NCBI GenBank assembly: GCA_014058105.1 | Contig: JACGCM010000510.1 | Span: forward strand, 310,001-374,000 | Source: Kingdonia uniflora | Taxonomy: Eukaryota; Streptophyta; Magnoliopsida; Ranunculales; Circaeasteraceae | DNA: 64,000 nucleotides | Direction of reading: 5' to 3' | Part shown: piece after piece, positions 10,191-21,700 of the stretch | Layout: every line of letters begins with the position of its first letter | How positions within the stretch are numbered: position 1 is the stretch's first letter | Translations under genes and position numbers: made by a program | The notes under the pieces: generated by a model | Told to the model about the DNA's origin: nothing | Seen by the model: the letters and a program-made list of their open reading frames with translations, nothing else | Databases searched by the model: none

Positions 10191-10870
10191 CTCATCGCGA
10201 TCCTTCTGCGTCTACGGACAACAATCCTTTGGTAATTTGAAGTGACCTAATGGTGTACTAATAACCTTAGTACTATCCATGTTAAACCGCTTAAGTTCTT
10301 TACCGATGTACTCAGCTTGAGATAACTTCAATTCTTACCGCTTTCTGTTCCCTGTAATACGCATATCAAGGACTTGTTTTGTTGTACCCAAGTCCTTCAT
10401 AGAAAACTCCCGGGATAACTGTTCCTTCAACTTGACAATTTTTTCCATGTCAGCACTTGCTACCAACATATCATCTAAATATAGAAGCAGAATAATATGA
10501 GAGTTCCCCGTATTTTTCATAAAACAACAGTGATCTGCATTGCTTTTCGAATAACTATTTCTGGACATGAATTGTTCGAACTTCAAATACCATTGTCTCG
10601 GTGCTTATTTCCAACTGTATAAGCTCTTCATGAGCATACACACAAGATCTTCTTTCCCTTTAACCGAATACCCTTCTGGCTGCTTCATATAAATTTCTTC
10701 ATCAAGGTTACCGTGAAGAAATATTGTCTTGACATCTAGTTGCTCAAGATGCAAATTTTTAACTGTAACTATATTCATCATAACCTGAATAGTAGACATC
10801 TTCACAACAGGAGCAAAAATTTCACCGAAATCAATGCATTCTTTTTGCTGAAAGACCTTCACTATAAGTC
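10191..10870 (-). pseudogene. Copia element 1 reverse transcriptase
   Basis: Two open fragments carry the copia polymerase. 10,605-10,862 has the VVKMSTIQVMMNI and LEQLDVKTIFLHGNLDEEIY region, where the first catalytic aspartate is in QLDVKT. 10,335-10,586 has the active-site box YLDDMLVA. The fragments are out of phase and separated by a stop near 10,600. Upstream of 10,870 the sequence up to 11,280 is the linker between integrase and polymerase, with stops. Confidence 0.87.
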
Positions 10871-11279
10871 TTGCCTTGAATCTCCTTGAACTGTCAGATT
10901 CTTACTTTAGTCTGTATACCCATTTATTGTGCAATGCTCTCTTCCCTTTTGGTAATCGAACTAAATCCCAAGTTCAATTAATTGATAATGACTGCATCTC
11001 ATCATCCATAGCAAGCTCCCACTTGCTCTTGGCTTCCACATCTAAAGCCTCCTTGTAACTTTTAGGTTCACCACCATCTGAAAGTAACAAGTGATTTAAG
11101 GAATTAACGTACCTTGCCAGAATTCTTGCAACTCTCGGCTCCTTTCGAAGTGCTATTGGAATATCTAGATCATTAGTTTCCTCGTTTTGATCTGGTGCAT
11201 CGGACTCAATAATGACTTCTTTATCAACCTCTCGAGAGGGTTCATTATCTTCAATGTCGACACTTTCCGCTGCTTCACT

Positions 11280-12102
11280 TCAACTTCTTTTACTAGGTAC
11301 TTTAAAATCTATATACAAGACTTCCTCATTAAATGTAACGTTACGGCTCCAGATAACTTTCTGATTCTTTGCATCCCAAAATCGGTACCCAAACTCATCA
11401 CCACCGTATCCAATAAAAATGTACTTCATCAACTTTGTATCTAACTTGGTCATTGTATCTAAATTATCAAGCACATATGAGGTACAAACGAAAATATGCA
11501 AGTAATTAAGGTTTACCTCTTTTACTGGTCTATGCTTATTCAGGAAGTCCAAAATCTAAAGCTGCTGAAGGCCCTCTATTAATCAAGTACGCTGCCGTAC
11601 TAACCGCATCCGCCCAAAAACACTTTGTCAATCTAGCATTGAGTCTCATACTCCTCACTCTTTCATTTATTGCTCGATTCATGCGTTCTGCAACACCATT
11701 TTGTTGCGGTGTTCCAGGAATAGTCTTTTGTCGCCTAATTCTGTTTGATGTGCAAAAGTCTTTAAACTCGTCACTGCAGTATTCGCCCCCGTTATCCAAT
11801 CTGAGATACTTCAGTTTCAAATCAGTTTTATTTTCAACTAGAGCCCCCCACCTCTTGAATTTATTGAACACATCTAATTTGTTCTTCACGAAGTAGACCC
11901 ACAGTTTATGAGTGAGTATCATCGATAAAAGTAACCTAATAATGAGAACCACCATGAAAAGATACCTTGGTTGGCCCTCAAACATCCGTGTGTACAAGAT
12001 CCATCTTTTCAGGTTTCCTTGATCTTCTAGATAATTTGAAACTGACCTTCTTCTATTTTGCAAGAACATACTCTTCACAAATCTTGAGGTCGACCTCAGC
12101 AA
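11280..12102 (-). pseudogene. Copia element 1 integrase
   Basis: The open stretch 11,536-12,102 holds the catalytic core. The second aspartate is in LRLDNGGEYCSDEF and the glutamate in GTPQQNGVAERMNR, followed by CFWADAVSTAAYLINRGPS. The first aspartate region near 12,020 is scrambled by a frameshift. The fragment 11,280-11,552 continues with the C-terminal GYRFWDAKNQKVIWSRNVTF, a typical copia integrase/polymerase linker. The element cannot make an active integrase from this frame. Confidence 0.88.
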
Positions 12103-12400
12103 GACTCTCTAACTTTCCCTTTGTTACCATTATCTTCATCCCCTTTTCACTCATGTGACTGAGCCGTTTGTGCCATGTACTTGTATCAACCCCCAGAGTG
12201 GCCGTACAAATAGTGGAAATTGTGCCCTGCGTTGTATATAACATTCCTTGTCGCAAGCCTCGAGCTACTAGCATAGCTCCCTTTGTAACCTTCCAGAAGG
12301 TTGTACCAAAGGTACTCACATATCCGCCATTATCCACCAATTTGCTAACCGATATAAGGTTATGCCCTAATTTAGGTACAAGTCGCACATTCTATAAAAC
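12053..12400 (-). pseudogene. Copia element 1 protease end and integrase N-terminal part
   Basis: The fragment begins with LVPKLGHNLISVSKLVDNGG, the downstream part of the copia protease, and continues with TWHKRLSHMSEKGMKIM and a cysteine near LKICEEY. These are the histidine and cysteine positions of the gag-pre-integrase zinc-binding segment, with the second cysteine region degraded. The upstream protease active site (near 12,500-12,600) shows a serine-rich DSG-type decay and stops. Confidence 0.8.
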
Positions 12401-12699
12401 TAACGTTCCCCCAGGCAACAACAACCTAGCGTTTCCCTTTCTAGTAATATTGCGTGCACTCTTATCTGCAAGAAAGACCGTACCAAAGTCGCCTTTAATA
12501 ACCAAACTACCTATTCTAACCCTTTTTTGGGCTCTCCTACTCTCACGTTGAATGGGCTGTTAGAAAGCCTACGTTCGCAGTAGCATGGAAAGAGGTGTCC
12601 GAATCAACAATCCAAGATTTGTTAACATCGTCACACGATAGTACAAGAGGTTAGTTCTGACGAGGGTCTGAACTAACCTCCTCAGTAAGGTTCATTGTA

Positions 12700-13089
12700 T
12701 ATTTCTCTTCATCATCAATCTTCTTGGAAGAAGAAGAGTTACAATCTCACCTGAAGTGACCCTTCTTTTCACAAGTCCAACATGCACCGGGCGGCTTAGA
12801 CTTTCCTTTTGACTGTGATCAACCCATTCTAAATTTCATCCTTTTTCTGTAAGACCTCCCTCTTTCCTCAACGTTCAACTTACTGCCGTTTGAACTTGAA
12901 GACGGTTCCAAGCGCCTTGCGATCTAATCGTGCCCACTTATCAACATCGTATTCTGCTGGCATCATCTCAACTCCACCCAGTGGTAAATCACAATTCTTC
13001 TGATAGAGGTAATCTTCTATCTGTATCTTTAACACTCCAAAATTTGATCCATTGAATTTCGTGATCTTTAACTTCTCCTGATCGGCCAT
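12700..13089 (-). pseudogene. Copia element 1 gag remnant with zinc knuckle
   Basis: Gag starts at 13,089 with MADQEKLKITKFNGSNF, the usual copia gag beginning, but stops after 69 codons. A CCHC zinc knuckle (CWTCEKKGHF, then a stop, then DC) is visible at about 12,735-12,790. Most of the capsid-like domain between them is deleted; a normal copia gag has several hundred residues before the knuckle. Confidence 0.8.
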
Positions 13090-13120
13090 TGCTCTTCACC
13101 ACACAAGCCCTGAAACACTT

Positions 13121-13132
13121 GCTCTGACACCA
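13121..13132 (-). other. Primer-binding site of copia element 1
   Basis: On the minus strand TGGTGTCAGAGC lies two bases after the 5' LTR. It matches the complement of initiator tRNA-Met (TGGTATCAGAGC) with one change. Confidence 0.85.
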
Positions 13133-13134
13133 AT

Positions 13135-13709
13135 TGCTGAGAATCGAGGTAGCTACTTTCTCCTCTCTGACAAGAACGATACGTAGAATAAGTCCAAACA
13201 GAAGAATTAACCAAGAACAATAACGACACAAGAATTCCCAGAGGTGGGAAGTGGAAAACCCTTGCGGATAAAAAACCACTCCCCGAACAATCCACTATGT
13301 TAATCAAACAGGTTACAATGATCTCTCCATGCTTCTCAAACTTCAATGGAGTCTCTCAAATTCTAGGTCTCTCTAGAATTAAACTCACAAAGATGGGCTA
13401 ACAAAATAACCTAAGTTCTTTTTATATACTGGGGAACTAAAATACAAGTAGACGGATCTCGAGGCAAACTCAGCGTCTCAAAAAATAACATCTAAAGCAA
13501 ACCTACGCCAAGCTCGTTCGAACGACTTTGCGATAATTGGTCTCCAATCCTAGAAACATAACAACTCATTCGAATGACATCCAAGTTCGTTCGAACGAGA
13601 TTTACGAACCAAATCCAAAACCGCGAAAACAGAGATTCAAAGTCGTTCGAACGACTTTGACAATTTATGTTTCTTCGACAATCCTTCTAGTTCGAGTTCA
13701 CACCCAACA
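13135..13709 (-). repeat. 5' LTR of copia element 1
   Basis: 575 bp, beginning TGCTGAGAATCGAGG (one change from the other LTR) and ending ACACCCAACA. It contains the same TTCGAA-rich palindrome cluster. An open frame across it at 13,537-13,722 is not a gene. Confidence 0.9.
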
Positions 13710-13714
13710 CAAGT

Positions 13715-13736
13715 CACCCTAGTGTTGCATATGCTC
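13715..13736 (-). repeat. Terminal inverted repeat of Harbinger-family copy 1
   Basis: Read from the outside it is GAGCATATGCAACACTAGGG, followed by TG. It resembles the left end (GAGCACCTACAGCAGCTAGG) and the right end of the 16,618-28,336 element. TTA, the Harbinger target trinucleotide, follows at 13,737-13,739. The equivalent end in the third copy is at 38,090-38,111. Confidence 0.65.
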
Positions 13737-13739
13737 TTA

Positions 13740-14800
13740 AGTAGAGAAGAGAGGAAACTAGAACCAAATTAAGAAAGAGAAAGACTTATCCAGAATTAAA
13801 AATATAGGATATACTGTTTGGATATTAGGTCAGGAAGAGCATCCCAGGGCACAGTCTCCATAGAGATTGATACAAATGAAATAGCAATTTTTTGGTAAAT
13901 ATTTAAAGGAAAATGATATAGTTTTTCCATTGAAATAGTGTGCTTAACTAATTACAGTGAAAAAGATGATATTTCCGGTAAATAACATGCAACAAATGGA
14001 AATGGCACTTTCAAAATTAAAAGTGTAGTTATCCCTCTTTAGTGACTGATGTCAATAGACAAGGTAAAAAACACAAATGAAATCATGTTCCTTATATAAT
14101 ACCCGACTAATAACACTATTAGGGCAAAATAAAAATAAAAATGGGTTGGCCGGTAAGAATAATTTTTTCAAACACAACAGATATCGGAAATAGGTCTCGG
14201 TGACAGAAATGAGCTATCATGACAAGGTGCTTCTTTGGTGACGAAAAAACGTGACTTCCTCAAAAACGTTAATTTCTTTTTAGTAACAACAAGCAGAGCA
14301 ACTAAGTAGGAACAAAAAACGCTTCACGAAAACTCCAAATTGGCCAATTGAGTGAAAACATCGATATTGGCAACCCCGTTTTTTTTCACCGAACCTGCGC
14401 AGAAAATAAAATAAAAATATGTAAAAACATTAAATTCCCTTAAAGCTATAAAATCAAAATGTAGAAAATAAATTTTGTACCATAGAGAACCCTTAGCGAA
14501 GAGTTAGGTCAGTGGTCACCAGGCTTTGTTAACTGTCAGTCCCATGCATGTAAAGGATATCACATGAGGAAAGATTGTCTGCTTTAGCATGCATTGTTTT
14601 ATGCTTCTCATGGCCTCATTAGTGAACCAGCTCAACAATATGCATTGTTTCAGAAAATTGAAGTTGAAAACTACTGACTACCTCATGGAATTCTCTGTGT
14701 TGAAAGAGAGAGAGAGAGCTGAAGTTTGCATGCAGTTGTACTCTACAACAAAAGAATAGTATTGTAGACTCAGTTGAACAAAGTTTTGGAATCTGAGGTC
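13740..14800 (+). promoter_or_regulatory. Duplicate of the host-gene promoter region
   Basis: The sequence follows 38,115-39,193 almost base for base with small gaps, up to the TATA box. It has the same RY motifs (CATGCATG near 14,543, GCATGCAT near 14,588, TTGCATGCAG near 14,726). No open frame is supported. It would drive the truncated gene copy that follows. Confidence 0.7.
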
Positions 14801-15139
14801 TATAAAAAGCCCTAGCTAACCCTTGAAGACCATTCTCCATTCTCCATTCTCTTCTCCATTCTCCATTCTCCATTCTCCATTCTCATTGCAGTCTCAACTC
14901 TCAATTTGCAGTTTCAGCTCCCAATTTATAATCTCAACTCTCAATGTAAGTCCTCTCTCTCTCTCTTGTATTTTATCATCTTCTAATGATCTCAAGGGAA
15001 ACTGATATTACCTTTTCGATCTTAACAGCATGACTTCTCAAGTGATTATTGGTACAGGACGACCCGGTAAGGCTGATCAATATCACCTTTGCATTTTTTA
15101 TATTTTAGATCGATTCAATCGATATGTTTAATGACAAAC
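14801..15139 (+). pseudogene. Truncated duplicate of the host gene (exons 1-2 only)
   Basis: A TATA box (TATAAAAA) is at 14,801. Exon 1 ends at 14,945 before GTAAGT; intron 1 ends with AACAG at 15,028; the start codon is at 15,030. The first 12 codons and the second GT donor (15,067) match the gene at 39,381. At about 15,137 inside intron 2 the similarity stops and sequence of another duplicate unit begins, so exon 3, which carries most of the protein, is missing. Confidence 0.8.
14830..14884 (+). repeat. Seven-base tandem repeat in the 5' untranslated exon
   Basis: CCATTCT is repeated about seven times with one interruption. The intact gene copy has about two units (39,229-39,241). The minus-strand open frame here, rich in ENGEWR, is an artefact of the repeat. 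Confidence 0.85.
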
Positions 15140-16394
15140 AGAGAACGCAATATTCTTTCTCAGTTTACCAAGTTCAGAGACAAACGCCATTCCACGTGTA
15201 ACGTCACAATTAGGGAAAAAAAGCATTGGCAACCACGCCTTTTTCACCTAACCTGTGCAGATGAAATTCAAAATGTAAGAAAAACATGTAAATCCTACAT
15301 GGTAGAAGTCAATGGTGTAGCCGTCTTAGCTATATATTGTTGTGAAAACTGGACATTAGGAGGTTCTCTGGGTGTAATTGTTATTAGTGAATCCAACTAA
15401 ACACTGTTTTCGAACACTGAAGTTGAGGTCTCTATATAATCTCCCTTAAGACTTCAATGGGATAGCAACATGGAATTCTCTCTGTAAGAAAAAGTAACAT
15501 GCATTACCATCAATCCTAATTCAAAACCTAAAGTCTTTTCACTCTTTGAAACACATATTTTGAAATGCTACTAAAGAGTCACAATATATCAAGTTTAATG
15601 CATGGTTTATCATCACTTGGTTGCCTCTTCTGCCTGGGAGAGAAGAGAGGAAACTAGAAACAAATTAAGAAAGAAAAATACTTGTCTAGTAATTAAAAAA
15701 ATATAAAGGACATAAGGTTTGGATATTAGGTCAGGAAGGGGATCCAAGGAATCTGTCTCCACATTTCATATATCCCAAAACTGACATCATTATATATCAA
15801 TATTCAGAGATTAATACAAATGAAATATCAAATCTTGGGTAATAATTAAAGGAAAATCTATTCTGTTTTTTTTTTTTTTTTTCATTGAAATAATGTGCCT
15901 TGCTAGGTAGTAGGTATGGCGAGCAGGATCATGTTTCCGGTAACATTACGGTAAATTATTGAGCTGTGGCCGGTAACAATAGTTTTTCCTAACACAACGG
16001 ATAATCAGAAGTAATTCTCCGGTGACAGAAATGAGTCATCATGAAAAGTTAGAAAGCGTTACTTCCGTGTAAACAATTATTTCTTTACCGAGAAAATTTG
16101 TTTTTTTCGTAGCGGCAAAAGGAGAACGTTATATTCTTTCTCAGTTTACCAGTTCAAAAACGCCATTTCACGTGTACGTAACCCCACAATTAAGAGAAAA
16201 ACATTGGCAACCACGCTTTTTCACCTAACCTGTGTAAATGAAATTCAAATTGTAAAAGATTGAATTCCCTTCTATTTTTCTAGAGAAAGATCAAAATGTA
16301 AATGTTGTACCATAAACAAATTTAGGTAAAGAATTAGGTCATCAGGTTTAATAAAGTTGCCAGTCCCATGCATGTAGAGGATCACATGAGGAAA
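15140..16394 (+). repeat. Further partial copies of the host promoter unit
   Basis: Two rearranged pieces of the 38,115-39,300 unit are recognisable. 15,140-15,624 starts in mid-unit (CAGTTTACCAAGTTC, ACCTAACCTGTGCAG) and has a TATATAA near 15,431. 15,625-16,394 starts with GAGAAGAGAGGAAACTAG and runs to CATGAGGAAAGATAGAG. It contains an 18-base T run near 15,866. No exon or start codon corresponding to the gene is kept, and the open frame 15,089-15,400 is not supported by similarity. The join to copia element 2 lies at about 16,395. Confidence 0.6.
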
Positions 16395-16617
16395 GATAGA
16401 GTCTGGTTAGCTATTTTAGTAAAAATTTGATATTAAAAAGTCTCTCTTCGAGTTGTTCATAATAAAGTTAACATTGTCATTCTTGTTTTGCTAATAAAAG
16501 TACAAAGTTGTCTTTCTCAGATTGTTTGAGTTTATACTCTGACCTTTTGCATCTCATTGTCTCTTATCTATGGGGTCTTCAGACACATTTCGAAATAGTT
16601 TTCATTACTATCTATTA
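16395..16617 (+). pseudogene. Copia element 2 integrase, left part
   Basis: One frame reads CHSCFANKSTKLSF, the zinc-binding CxxC and lysine-rich segment at the copia integrase N-terminus. It continues into GSSDTFRNSFHYYLL at the start of the catalytic core and stops at the Harbinger insertion. The frame resumes in phase at 28,337. Upstream LTR, gag and protease are absent; the 5' part of the element was lost where it meets the duplicated host sequence. Confidence 0.8.
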
Positions 16618-16639
16618 GAGCACCTACAGCAGCTAGGTG
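16618..16639 (+). repeat. Left terminal inverted repeat of the Harbinger element
   Basis: GAGCACCTACAGCAGCTAGG followed by TG; 16 of 22 positions match the inverted right end. TTA precedes it. Confidence 0.85.
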
Positions 16640-16778
16640 AATTGTGACGTGGCGAGGTGGATTTCTCAATCCACCCTCTAAACCCCAAATCCACCCCACA
16701 ACAACTAGGTGAATTTGCCACGTGTCCACCCAATATCCACCTTGAGAGTTGATTCTCCACCCTCTGGGGTGGATTGAT

Positions 16779-16970
16779 GCCGCACAGTTCAAAATTGCGC
16801 GTTGGGAGTAAGCCAATGAGATGATGACACTTGTCAAGCTTTAATAGGTCCTCTTGCCGCGTAGTTTTGAACTACGCGTATATGCAACGTTTGAGATGGA
16901 GACACGTGGACGGCTTAGATTTAAACCATTGTAAACGGCTCTTGCCGCACAATTCAGACTGCGAGGCAAG
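16779..16970. promoter_or_regulatory. Left subterminal palindromic sites (three)
   Basis: Three related palindromes lie at 16,779-16,801, 16,857-16,878 (CGCGTAGTT, three-base spacer, AACTACGCG) and 16,941-16,970. Three matching sites lie inside the right end, and variants occur in the other Harbinger-family copies. Position and symmetry suggest binding sites for the transposase or ORF1 protein; this is inference. Confidence 0.6.
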
Positions 16971-17029
16971 AGCCTGCAAGTTTAAAGGCATGAAATAAAT
17001 GTTGGTTCCCCTCCATACTTGGTTTTTCC

Positions 17030-17122
17030 CTGATCAAACTTCTTCAACAAGATGCTCAACGGCTATAAACGGCTTGTTTTTTTCATCTATAAAACCCATT
17101 CATCTTCTACTCTCTTACTCTT
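17030..17122 (+). promoter_or_regulatory. Transposase promoter module with TATA box
   Basis: CTCAACGGCTATAAACGGC at 17,054-17,072 is followed by TATAAAA at 17,088-17,094 and CATTCATCTTCTAC. Nearly the same order (CTCAACGGCCATATTAACGG, TATAAATA, CATTCATCTTCTAC) precedes ORF1 on the other strand at 24,420-24,500. The transposase start is about 100 bp downstream. Confidence 0.75.
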
Positions 17123-17192
17123 CTACAATCAACTCATTTATCTTAAATCACAAAACTCAACTTTATTCTGTTGTTATCAATTTTGTCGAATC

Positions 17193-18582
17193 ATGTCTGA
17201 CGAAATCCTGACTGACCTACTAATGTCTGACCCATCACTCTCATCTTTGGAGTCATCGTCTTCATCATCGTCCGGAAGCAAAGAGCTCTTTCGACGTTAA
17301 ATTGAGATAATGCATGAGTATAGCAAGATTATGATTGAGATGAGAGAAGTAGAAGAAAAAGAGCAAGATGCGACATCATCACGGAGGCAGGGAGGTAGTA
17401 AAATGGGAATGATTGATAAGCGGAAATGCCGTGATCATTAATTGGGGGGGGGGGGGGGGGCTTAGCCTTAATCGGGATTACTTCGGCGATAACCCAAGAT
17501 TCAAAGGTATCCCATTTCATCGTCGATTTCGTATGAGCGAAGGTGTGTATCAACGTATTTATGATCAACTACTTTCTTCGAACCCCTATTTTATTCAAAG
17601 AGAAAATGCTGCTAAGACGATGGGCTTATCCTCGCACCAAAAGATAACGTGCGTACTTCGCATATTATGTTATGGTACAAATCCAGACGCCCAAAAAGAA
17701 TACCTTAAGATTGGGGAGTCTGCAGGTATTTTGTGCCTGAAAGAATTTTATAAAACAATTATAACACAATTCGAAGCTCAATATCTTAGATCTCCCAATG
17801 AAAATGATATATTACACTTGTTAGAAGTTAATAGACTGCGAGGCTTCCTGGGGATGTTAGGTAGTTTAGATTGTATGCATTGGAAATGGAAAAATTGTCC
17901 TACCGGGTGGGCAGGACAATATACTGGGTATAAGAAAATCCCGACGGTGATTTTAGAAGAGGTTGCATAGCAAGATCTTTGGATATGGCATGCATTCTTT
18001 GGGGTGTCCGGTTCTAACAACGATGTGAACGTCTTGTATCAAGGGTGGCTTTTCAACAACTTGTTTAATGGAGTTGTGTCGCCATACAATTATAATATAG
18101 GTACGGTACCGCACACTATGGGGTATAACTTAGCGGATAGAGTCTATCCAAAATGGCAAACACTTGTTCAAACCATAAAAAATCCGTCCAACGATGCCGA
18201 AAGACATTTTTTGAAGATGCAAGAAGCATGTCGGAAAGATGTAGAACATGCTTTTGGGGTATTACAAGCTAGGTTTCAAATATTGACACACGGTGGACGA
18301 TTTTGGAAACCTAGTGATCTAGAAAATGTTATGTACGCATGTATAATCTTGCACAATATGATCGTCGAAGATGAACGCCATACTTACATCCGACAAATAA
18401 ACATTAATCCCGAGTTTAAAACATCCGTGAAGAATTAGAAGGAGGACTTAAATCCAAGACATGGGATCAATACTATAACAGAGTACATTTAGAAGGTTAA
18501 TAAAATTAGAAATGAAGGTGCTCATTTCCAATTACAAGATGAACTTATCCCGCATTTGTGGAATCGAAAAGGGACGGAGTAA
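17193..18582 (+). pseudogene. PIF/Harbinger transposase
   Basis: A DDE nuclease-type transposase of the plant PIF/Harbinger family, which would cut at the inverted repeats and insert at TTA. From ATG 17,193 a serine-rich N-terminus meets a stop at 17,298. After a frame change at the G17 tract comes the conserved region SLNRDYFGDNPRFKG. Catalytic positions visible: first Asp in GSLDCMHWKW, second Asp in GSNNDVNVL, Glu in KDVEHAFGVLQ. ACIILHNMIVEDER follows and the C-terminal segment ends HLWNRKGTE at 18,582. A TAG at 17,968-17,970 interrupts the core in phase between the two Asp motifs, and stops plus a frame shift follow 18,436. Confidence 0.93.
17444..17460 (+). repeat. Run of 17 G in the transposase frame
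   Basis: A homopolymer of 17 G sits exactly where the reading frame shifts between the N-terminal part and the conserved transposase core. It may be slippage decay or an assembly error. Confidence 0.9.
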
Positions 18583-18779
18583 TGTAGTCTTTATCATTAT
18601 TTTTTTATTTTCTAAAGTAATGTATTTTGTTTCCAAGTTTTATGTTGAAGTTGTAATGCATTTGCTCTACTTGATTGAAGTATATTTAAAGGATTTCGTA
18701 CGATTAATAACAATTTTATTGAAATAATGAAATTTCATAAAACTTAAAAACTACTACTAACACTGAGGATTACATCAAT

Positions 18780-21700
18780 TGATTGATTATAAACCGACGT
18801 CTTAAAAGACCCGCAAGCGCACGGTGTACCGTTGAGTACAAAGGTAAGCGGGGTCGTATCCCAAGAGACTTGTGGTGTGAATTATGTTTCGAGCTACTAA
18901 TTTTATCTAATAAGGCGTGATATGGTTGGAGAGGAAACTAAGGTGTGATTCTACTCCATCCGTTGCAACCTTGAGATAGTGTACCTAGTTAGAGTATTCA
19001 CGAATTCCCGTATCGCATATCCTTGGTTGGGTATATGCAATACATCATGAGATAAGTTAATTATTGATTGGAAACTACCCATAAACCAACATACTCAGCC
19101 ATGGTCTGGTTGATAAGCATGGATTATGTTTTCTTCTCCCTGTTCCTAACCTATCTTGTTGCAGCACCCCGCTTTTTATTATAACTAGTTGTGGTTTAAA
19201 GAAGTAGCACCTTGTAGTACTTAATCCTAGCTTTAGTTCCCCTTAACCCATTCAACCCACCACCGAGATAACTCATTGCTTCTCTCCTTCTTCTCCCTAT
19301 TTCTCTTTCATCAACCTTCACCATTAAATTGGGTTCATCCTTCTTTTCCATTGTTAATCCTAGAGAGAGAGAGATACCAATCCCTTTGACATCTTCTATA
19401 GCTTGAAGATGATGCACTGTTGCTGTTCGTTCCTTGTTTTTGCCTCTTCGCTTTCATCAGGTCCGATTAAAAGGCAAGTGCATTTAACCTTGTTCATATG
19501 GATGATTAGCTTGAGAAATCTACAATTATTGAGCATGCTTTCTAGTGTGTATCAATCTTATATAGTTATAATAGAATATATTACTGATGGTCTTAGAATC
19601 CATATTTGGTCAAAGTTTTATCCAGGGGTTATGGCAGGTATTCGCTATTACTTTGTTTTAATTTGCATAAGAAAGGGCTTAACGATAGTTACTCATACTT
19701 GGATGTCATGTTGTTGGATGTCATGTTGTTGTTAAATGTAGATACATATGGGGAATTACTCTAGGAGTTACTATTATCTTGTAATCCATGGATACACTTT
19801 TCAAGCTTCATTAAGAAGATGTACCTGGTAGAGGTGTTCTTTAGTCTTATCTTTAGTTGTTGAACAGATGTAGTGATGTAGGGAGCGTGTTAGAAACTCT
19901 GGCATTTTCCTTACCATCTTTACCTTGGTACTTTTCATGGAGAGTAGGACTAGATATTGTGGGCGTTTACTCTTAGTGTTGCTATGTAAGTTAGTCGATT
20001 CATTTTATCTTAGTAATTAGTACATGTAGTGCTTCATCTTATCTTAGTTAGGGTACGTTGAGCATCGTGATGCATACATTAGGCAAGTGATAAGAGGTTG
20101 AGCTATGTTGTATTGCTTTATGATTTTTGTACTAGAAAACAAAAGCATGTCTATGGTTTACAAGGCACTCATTTGACCAGAAGTTATGATTTGTAGGTAG
20201 GGATTTGTAGTTAGTAAGGGTATTGGGTCTGATTTATGTAAGAGCTCGAGTTATCTATTAAATGTAAGTGATATTAGTGGTTCCACACTTAATTTAGGTG
20301 GTATACTTAATAGCGATTTGGGAATAAGGTGATTAATGGCTCCTTGCTTACCGAGCTGATAATAGTTGATTTAGGAACGGGTTCAGGTATTCCAGTTATG
20401 AGGGCATATGGATTTTGGTACCTTATTGGGCTATTTACAGGCTATCGTTTTTTATTGTTATTGATTATCATCTGATTAATTAATTAATCCAAAGGGGGAT
20501 TACTCCACCAGGTTGCGTTGGTTAGGTGTGACTTTCATTTCTGAATCAGATATATATCATGGACCTTTATAACCTATGAAATTGTATATAGAGTGTGAAT
20601 ATGTTGGCTGGTGATGAGTACTCCTTACACTAAAGGGCCCTTATCTAAGTCATATGGTTATATGATAACTTAGTTTTTAGGAATAGCTTATACTAGTATT
20701 TATATATGAGTCTTGAGTTAAGAATGTGTGATATTGGAAATGGTTGGACACGTGTGGCCTGATATTAGAGGTATGCTAGCATAAGTACATTAAAAGATAT
20801 TAGTTATATCTACTTAGGATAAGGAAGCCAGGTGATGGGCATTATTCATTAAGAGGTTAGTATTCTAAGTTGTGAGTAAAGTAAGAGGGTTCCTTATATC
20901 ACTAGGACATTTGGGCGAGTCCTTTATTCTAGAACTTAGATGATCATTTGGTTTGTCTTTTGTGACAACCATTTAAGATAATGGATTTTCCATGATTTAG
21001 TAATACGCGACTTCGATTCGCTTTGACGCTTAGGGTTTCCTTTTGATATAGTCACACTTATTGAGAATGTTACGACAGATAGTATTGGATGTTGGAGCTT
21101 TACTTTATTTGATAAAGTCCCCACTGGTTATTAAAGTGAGGGTAGATAGATCTTCTGGTCGTAAGAGCGATAGGTCTTTGAATATAGTTCCAAATGCTGA
21201 TTAGGCAGGGGCAGACATATCATTTCATTCTTATAGGATTCATACTTCTTCCTTTCATTCATGCATAGGATAACTTAGAGTTATGTACACAGTAGGGCTA
21301 TGCTGTTAGGGTCCTTGGGTTCGAGTCCCTAAATAAAATATGAGGTAACTGTTTATCAGTATTCCCGAGTTGTAAGTCCCTAAATTATACCCCAGTTACT
21401 TATCGGCTTTGTTATTCTGTGTGAATACTCCCCGTGGGCATAGATCCCTAAAAGTGAAAATAAAGCAGGTTTTAAACCTGTAGGTTGAAATTCCTTGAAC
21501 ACCCTGATCAGGTGCATTGCCCGCTAATTCCTGGCTTAATAAAAAAGAATCCGCTAATCCCTGGCTCGCCAATAAGGGATACGCTTCTGTTGAGGACAGA
21601 AGGGTGGGAGAGTATGGTCCTACTGAATTAAAAGTGACCCCGTGTACATCGTCTGTTAGTTATCCCCCACACCTAATAATACTCTATAATTATTTATAAT

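Larger units (their letters stand above)
8835..13709 (-). mobile_element. Ty1/copia element 1, complete ends, decayed genes
   Basis: The element has LTRs at 8,835-9,448 and 13,135-13,709 with TG...CA ends (TGTTGAGAATCGAGG...ACACCCAACA), a 5-bp target duplication CAAGT at 8,830-8,834 and 13,710-13,714, a primer-binding site and a polypurine tract. Gene order on the minus strand is gag, zinc knuckle, integrase, reverse transcriptase, RNase H, which defines copia. It resembles the Tnt1/Tork group by protein motifs. Most of gag is deleted and pol has several stops and frameshifts, so it is not autonomous. It sits in the tail of the Harbinger-family copy 1. Confidence 0.93.

Noticed and set aside
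19403..19735. 110-codon frame in the 3.1-kb insert
   Set aside because: It lies inside an LTR-like sequence with clean ends, has no domain, and overlaps an opposite-strand frame.
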